NCBI GenBank assembly: GCA_039105265.1
Contig: JAPFFF010000012.1
Location: 2,976,001 to 3,040,000 of the forward strand
Direction: 5' to 3'
Length of the DNA stretch: 64,000 nt
Origin: Tritrichomonas musculus
Lineage: Eukaryota; Parabasalia; Tritrichomonadida; Tritrichomonadidae
Shown here: piece by piece, positions 59,005 to 64,000 of the stretch
Position numbering within the stretch: position 1 is the stretch's first letter
Layout of the letters: every line of letters begins with the position of its first letter
Notes under the pieces: generated by a model
The model's input: only the letters and a program-made list of their open reading frames with translations
Told to the model about the DNA's origin: nothing
The model's database searches: none
Program-made: the position numbers and the translations under genes

Positions 59005-61189
59005 TATTTAATTCCTTTTTCTACTTGAAAAATAGAAAAACACGCTGTTTGGCTATATTAATTGCCATATATGCTAAATATTACTAAAATTCCCCATTAT
59101 TTATTTTATATTTAATATTATTAATTTTTCATTAATTTTATTTTTATTTTGTTATTGATTTATAAGCAAATTATGATTAGATATATAGCAAATTTAGTTT
59201 TGAATGGATTGAGAATGAAATTCTTTGAGGTCAATTTTGACCATTTGCTAAATACTATGAGGCCAATTTATTCACCTTAAAATTTTACATTGGATTTTTT
59301 TCAATGATGAAAATTTTGAAATTGAATTAAAAGAATAAAAAATAATTATATCTGAAAATTGGTCAGAAAATTCATCAAATTATATATTTAAATTAATTTT
59401 AATATATGTATATAATAATATATATTGATAACTAATGATAAATTTGGGCCAATTTTCTGAAAAATATAAAATAATATGATAATATTTAAAATATAGTATT
59501 ATTTGAATGAGGTTTATGAAATTTATTGAATATACATTGAAAAAATTGAATAGAATAAAAAATTTTAATAAGTTGAAAATAAATTGAAAGAAGTTTCTGG
59601 AGCAATAGTCAATGGAATTAAACAAAATGATAACATATAATTATTTAATAAAGGATTCTTTATATAATGATAAAAAGATCTAAGATATGGGAAATCTTTA
59701 ATATACAATTTTTGATCAAAAAATTTTAAAAATATAAATATCAGAGTTCCTAAGGCAGAGTCAATTTTCGATAAAAACTTTTTATGTTGAATTATAATGC
59801 TTAAAAAAGTATAATTAAATTATATTCAACTTTTAAAGAATTTTAACAGGTTATTTTCCAAGATAAATGAAAAATATTATTTTTTGACAAAATTCAGTTT
59901 AAAATGATCGTGCTTTATATATATGTGATATAAAAATTATTTTTTAACGTATATTTAATTTTTTCAAAATTTTTTCAGAACTTTTTTTTGACTCATTATT
60001 TGGCCATAAATGTTTAAATTTGAGAATGTTCTTTTCAAAAAATATATATCATACTAATCTAGTTTTATATCATTTTTTAACCTGTTAATTTTTAATTAAA
60101 TATAAATTTTATATTTTATAAAATTTATATTAACATATAAAATTATAAAAATAGAAATCTGTCGAAAATTTTTTCTCAGAGTCATCGATTTTGTGTGACG
60201 GTATGGATTTTCTGTTTTTTTATTGATATTTCATATTGTCCAAATATTATCCTGCATTTCATAAATTAATAAATATATGATATTGTTATAAATATATAAT
60301 TATTATTTAAATAAGAAAATATTTATAATTTATCAAGATATTATGAAAATATAAAAAAAGTGATATTAAAATGTAGAATGGTTTTTATTAAATAATATTG
60401 GATAATTTAAAATAAGAGTTTAATATTAAATATAATAATATAAAAATTTTTGATTTTTAACTACTACATTTTTTTAAAAATACTTTTTTAAAAAAAGTTA
60501 CGTTAAGTCACTTAGCATTAGGAACTCTATAAATATCTTAATAATTTGAATTATGCGTTTTTAATATAAAAATTCATAATAATAGTATAATTAAATATTA
60601 GATAAATGACATAAATCCATCTATACTTAAAAAATAGGTAATAATGTGGCGGATTAAAATAGAATTTTTCACAAGATCTATAAGATATTTCTTTTCGAAA
60701 TTTACAAATAATGATGTTCACAATTGCATCTTTTGATCTTATAAAGGATTTAACAAAAAAACCTCTTTTTTGTAAATATAGTCTACTCTTCAAAAAGTTT
60801 CAGCTTTTTGATTGAGTCAAAAATAATCATGAACTTTTTCTTGATATACAAAATAAAACATAACTTTTTCTTTAAAGCTAAAAAATTAAATAAATAACGG
60901 GGAAATCGACACCTCGAAAAAAGTCGATGAATTCTGAGTAAACGTAAGAATATGTCAGATATAGGATTTTGAATTTAAATTTTTTATTGGGGGGTTTAAA
61001 TAACATGTCCTATAATTATATAGAATGTCAAAAAATTATGGTGTTATTAAACGTACTAAATTTGTACCCCAAATCTCAGGTAAATATCAGATATTTTTTA
61101 TTTCAATGTCATAAATGATTATTCACTGTAGACTTCAGTTTTAATTTTTTTTTATAATAAAAACTTTTCATGCCCTTTGCTATTGAAAT
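59005..61189. other. 2.2-kb gene desert
   Basis: Very A+T-rich; the minus-strand frames at 59380-59625 and 60551-60793 are dominated by Phe, Ile, Tyr and Asn and are probably not coding. TCAAAAAGTT occurs at 60790-60799. No other feature recognised. Confidence 0.45.
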
Positions 61190-61480
61190 GCTTAGGATTT
61201 ACTTTGAACTATTATTTTTATTGAATACTTTACTTTTAGCATATGTTATCTTTTTATTAATTCCCGAAATCTCCTCAATTTCATTTAAACATCCATTACT
61301 AAGACCTAATTCTTAATGAAGAGATTTTAATTCTTTTTGAGGAGTAATATATGTTACATAAACATATTTACTGTCTTCACTAAATTTAAATATATATCTA
61401 TCATCATTACAGTAGTTTATTCTTGCTTCATACCTACTTGGTGCTATACCTTTATAAGTAATATTTGGTTCATCTAAAAA
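61190..61480 (-). pseudogene. Unidentified coding relic
   Basis: Read on the minus strand, about 95 codons with one TAA form a plausible protein piece (LDEPNITYKGIAPSRYEARI, YIFKFSEDSKYVYVTYITPQ, then ELGLSNGCLNEIEEISG). The balanced composition, unlike the flanking A+T-rich translation, suggests a former gene. I do not recognise the family. Confidence 0.4.
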
Positions 61481-61807
61481 TGATCTATATTAGTTCTTAT
61501 TTTAATATCTATTATTTTAAAAGGTTTGTTTTTTCAAATATATATAATCATTAGAACTCTTAAAAACTATGATGAATGTTTATTTGATCATACCCTGATC
61601 TCACTTGGTTTCACCTTATTTGTGGTTACATTAAATTGCCCTTTTTATTCAATCTGATGTTTTGAAGGGGCTCATTGAAAAGGTTTCTTCGTTGTCTTAT
61701 CTATTTTTTATGATTCAATTTCCAAAAATATATAAAAGAGTACCTTATAAAGATCACAAAAGTAAAACAGAAGGAATTTCTTTGATTATAAAGTAAAGCA
61801 AGGTAGT

Positions 61808-62640
61808 ATGAAAAAAATATCACATCAAACAAATAGCTGTATTAATACATTGAAAGATTGGAAGAAGAAATTAAATAAAGATCCAGACTTTTCACCAACA
61901 AGGCCAAAATATGGCATTTCAAGAAGACTTTTTATAGAAGAAGAAGAAATTGAAATTGCAGATTTCATTAAAGAACAAATAATAAGACGAGATTATTTTT
62001 TAAATGACGACGATTTTCGTGAATTAATTATGAGGGAATACTCCAGAAAAAACAAAGATTCTGATGATATAATACCTATTAATACTTGCCATGATAATAT
62101 TGATTATTTTAAAGTGTCTTGTTTAAAGACCACCCGAAAAAAACCTTTTTGTAGATAATTTTCTTAAAAATTTTGATGATCTCAAAGAAAATTGAAGACA
62201 ATGATTACATAAATAATTGTAATTATTGGGGCAAGAGAATGGAAAAGATAGCATTTCTATATATTTTTTTAAGGCTAACTCAAAAACATTTCTAAGAGCA
62301 ATTGCAGGAATATCTACTTCTGGAACAAAGCTTCTAATAATGTTCATTGGAAAAAGAAAAACAGACTTTATCGTAAATTCATAAGTTGGTGATGTCGGCA
62401 CACATTGGAAAGATCATTCGGAATCTGGTTGGGTAACTGAAGAAGTTTTTTTACAATATTTATAGAAGTTACGAGAACATTTTGGCTGCACTGATGGACA
62501 AAAGTTGCATTTAATTTTGGATGTTTACCCATCGCGCAGAACTGACGACGTCAAAAACTTCGCGGATGGCCTAAACATCGATTTAATATATGCTCCAGCA
62601 ATCACTTGATCGCAATGAATCCTCAGCATCTTCTTCGACA
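61808..62640 (+). pseudogene. Decayed HTH + DDE transposase
   Basis: The first 116 codons (61808-62158) form a DNA-binding region: NTLKDWKKKLNKDPDFSP, then RRLFIEEEEIEIADFIKEQII. Beyond a frame break, an interrupted core follows in another frame: KTFLRAIAGISTSGTKLL, HWKDHSESGWVTEEVF, and HLILDVYPSRRTDDVKNFA with IDLIYAPAIT, which fits the second Asp block of DDE_1 transposases. At least four stops occur. The gene is dead. Its N-terminal layout is like that of the relic at 23348-23809. Confidence 0.65.
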
Positions 62641-64000
62641 ATATTATTAGTAAGGCCAGGTATTCATTAATATATTTTTTTTATTTTATTTTTTGCACTT
62701 TTTCTGATGTAAATCCTTCCAATAGTACACTTTTTTCAATAAAACTACTTCTTGTTTGTATTATATCGTAATCATCACTTGTTGGCTCATCTATTGGAAT
62801 CTACTCGTCTTTTAATTGAATACTAATCTCCCTATCCAATGATTATGAATATTCAAATTCTTCTTCTTCATTTTTTGTTGATCTGATTCTTCGTAAGAAT
62901 ATTCGGAATATAAGTTTCTATTTGTGGAAATAACAAAGGAGCTAGTCCAAAAATAAAATAATTTCTAATTTTTCGATGCCCTCCTTCGTATGAGTCAAGA
63001 TTTATCAATTCTCTTCCATCATTAAAAGCAACATTTTTGTAAAATTATCTTCCTTGCATGGTTAAGCTAAATGCGGTTCTTGCCAAAACTTTCTTAGCTT
63101 CAAACTTATCATTTAATTTTTAATAGTTCTATAGCAATTTTTTTGTGCAGGCAAGCCTTTGGTAACGAAAGCACGAACACTACAATTGCAATGATGCATT
63201 GTTTTTACTACATCATTACCAATTTTTTTAATTCTTCTGTTGAATATTCCTCTTTTTCATAGGTATCCAAAAAAAAATTCTAATCTACATTCAAAAGAAT
63301 AGCCATATACAACTACATCAACAGATGGCTTTTGACATAGTTTAGCGCCATCCAATGAAATATAAACATCTCTTTTATTATTATTATTATTCACACAAGG
63401 CCATTAATGCGAAGACTAAATAAAATTCGAGCTCTTGCCTTTTTAGGAATTTATTTTAAATGAACTCAATGATTGCCCATTTTATTCTACCAGGGAAATT
63501 TATGAGATGGCTATTATTCTGAAAACATTATTATAACATATATTTGAAGGTGAATTTCATTTTGCTACTTCTGATTTGATATAGATTGCCAATTTTTCAA
63601 GTTATAAACAAAGTTTATTATCTACAATTGAAAAATCGAAACACCAAAGCTTCAATTTTTTATTCACCGGCAATTAGTCATTGATCTATCTTTATACCAA
63701 ATGTACCATCCAATTTATTCACGATGGAGATGGCGTTTCTCAAGTTTGATTCACTAAATTAGCATTTTGAATGAATCAATTAAGTTTTAATGAAAATTCA
63801 TCAGGAGACTTTAATTAATGCATTCACCATTATTTTCCAAGATGGTGAATACATTTTTTTAATAAATATTTTAATATTAATTTTTATTATTATATATTGC
63901 GATTAGACAAGATTTCAGGTTTACATATTAAGATGTAATTAAACTTTGTCTATTGTATATTGATTATTATTTTGCCTGAAGTTATTCAGTTTTATTGGGT
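62641..64000 (-). pseudogene. Unidentified coding relic (62870-63430) in A+T-rich tail
   Basis: On the minus strand, pieces in different frames have protein-like composition: KRDVYISLDGAKLCQKPSVD and VVVYGYSFECRLEF (about 63390-63290), HHCNCSVRAFVTKGLPAQKN (about 63200), and FNDGRELINLDSYEGGHRK with FGLAPLLFPQIETYIPN (about 63040-62900). Stops and frame changes separate them. The family is unknown; it could be part of an old transposon together with the relic at 61190-61480. From 63450 to the window edge I see nothing certain. Confidence 0.35.

Noticed and set aside
59380-59625. Small membrane protein
   Set aside because: Only Phe, Ile, Asn and Tyr codons typical of A+T-rich non-coding DNA.

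Overview
The window looks like nuclear DNA of a parabasalid protist of the Trichomonas/Tritrichomonas type. The reasons are: a strongly A+T-rich background (roughly three quarters by eye), intronless genes in the standard code separated by short gaps, an ankyrin-type protein and a broken BspA-type leucine-rich-repeat gene of the kind expanded in trichomonads, small R2R3 Myb and divergent kinases, homologues of centriole/flagellum proteins, and a heavy load of DNA transposons. No rRNA, tRNA, CRISPR or prokaryotic operon signal was seen. The species assignment is an inference from these traits.

Layout. 1-5903: cellular genes (edge-truncated low-complexity protein, Rad23-like ubiquitin-shuttle candidate, small acidic protein, BAR-domain protein, ankyrin protein with an Asp/Asn tract) plus a small hairpin MITE. 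6164-15826: one 9.6-kb Mutator-like (MULE) element with 9-bp target-site duplications, long inverted arms made of 120-bp G+C-richer tandem repeats, an intact 780-aa transposase, and three copies of a 765-bp non-autonomous MULE, one nested inside another. 16038-18574: protein kinase and a gene desert. 18575-23180: an old, decayed transposase gene split by a 3.2-kb two-gene DDE transposon with 16-bp inverted ends. 23348-23809: transposase N-terminal relic. 24247-36642: housekeeping and regulatory genes (RIO1 kinase, METTL13-like methyltransferase, amino-acid transporter, TBC protein, CFAP97-like protein, CK1 kinase with a CaaX end, Myb). 37043-37526: hAT-like MITE. 37801-39873: SAS-4/CPAP-like centriole protein. 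40288-44097: an apparently intact 3.8-kb transposon with an 8-bp duplication and a P-element-like 730-aa transposase. 44144-48378: TatD nuclease, PQ-loop transporter, and two proteins of unknown function. 50414-55024: a 1536-aa fusion of a sacsin/HSP90-type ATPase with an SF1 helicase. 55989-64000: decayed ankyrin/LRR gene, two decayed CENP-B/pogo-type transposases and unidentified coding relics.

The cellular genes form no obvious pathway. They are mostly signalling, ribosome biogenesis, trafficking and flagellar functions, often in divergent pairs about 70-110 bp apart. The least ordinary items are the transposons (arm-repeat MULE with nested satellites, two-gene DDE element, P-like element), the ATPase-helicase fusion, and a mosaic duplication directly upstream of the methyltransferase gene. 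A 10-mer TCAAAAAGTT (or its complement) recurs far more than base composition predicts, several times close upstream of start codons.
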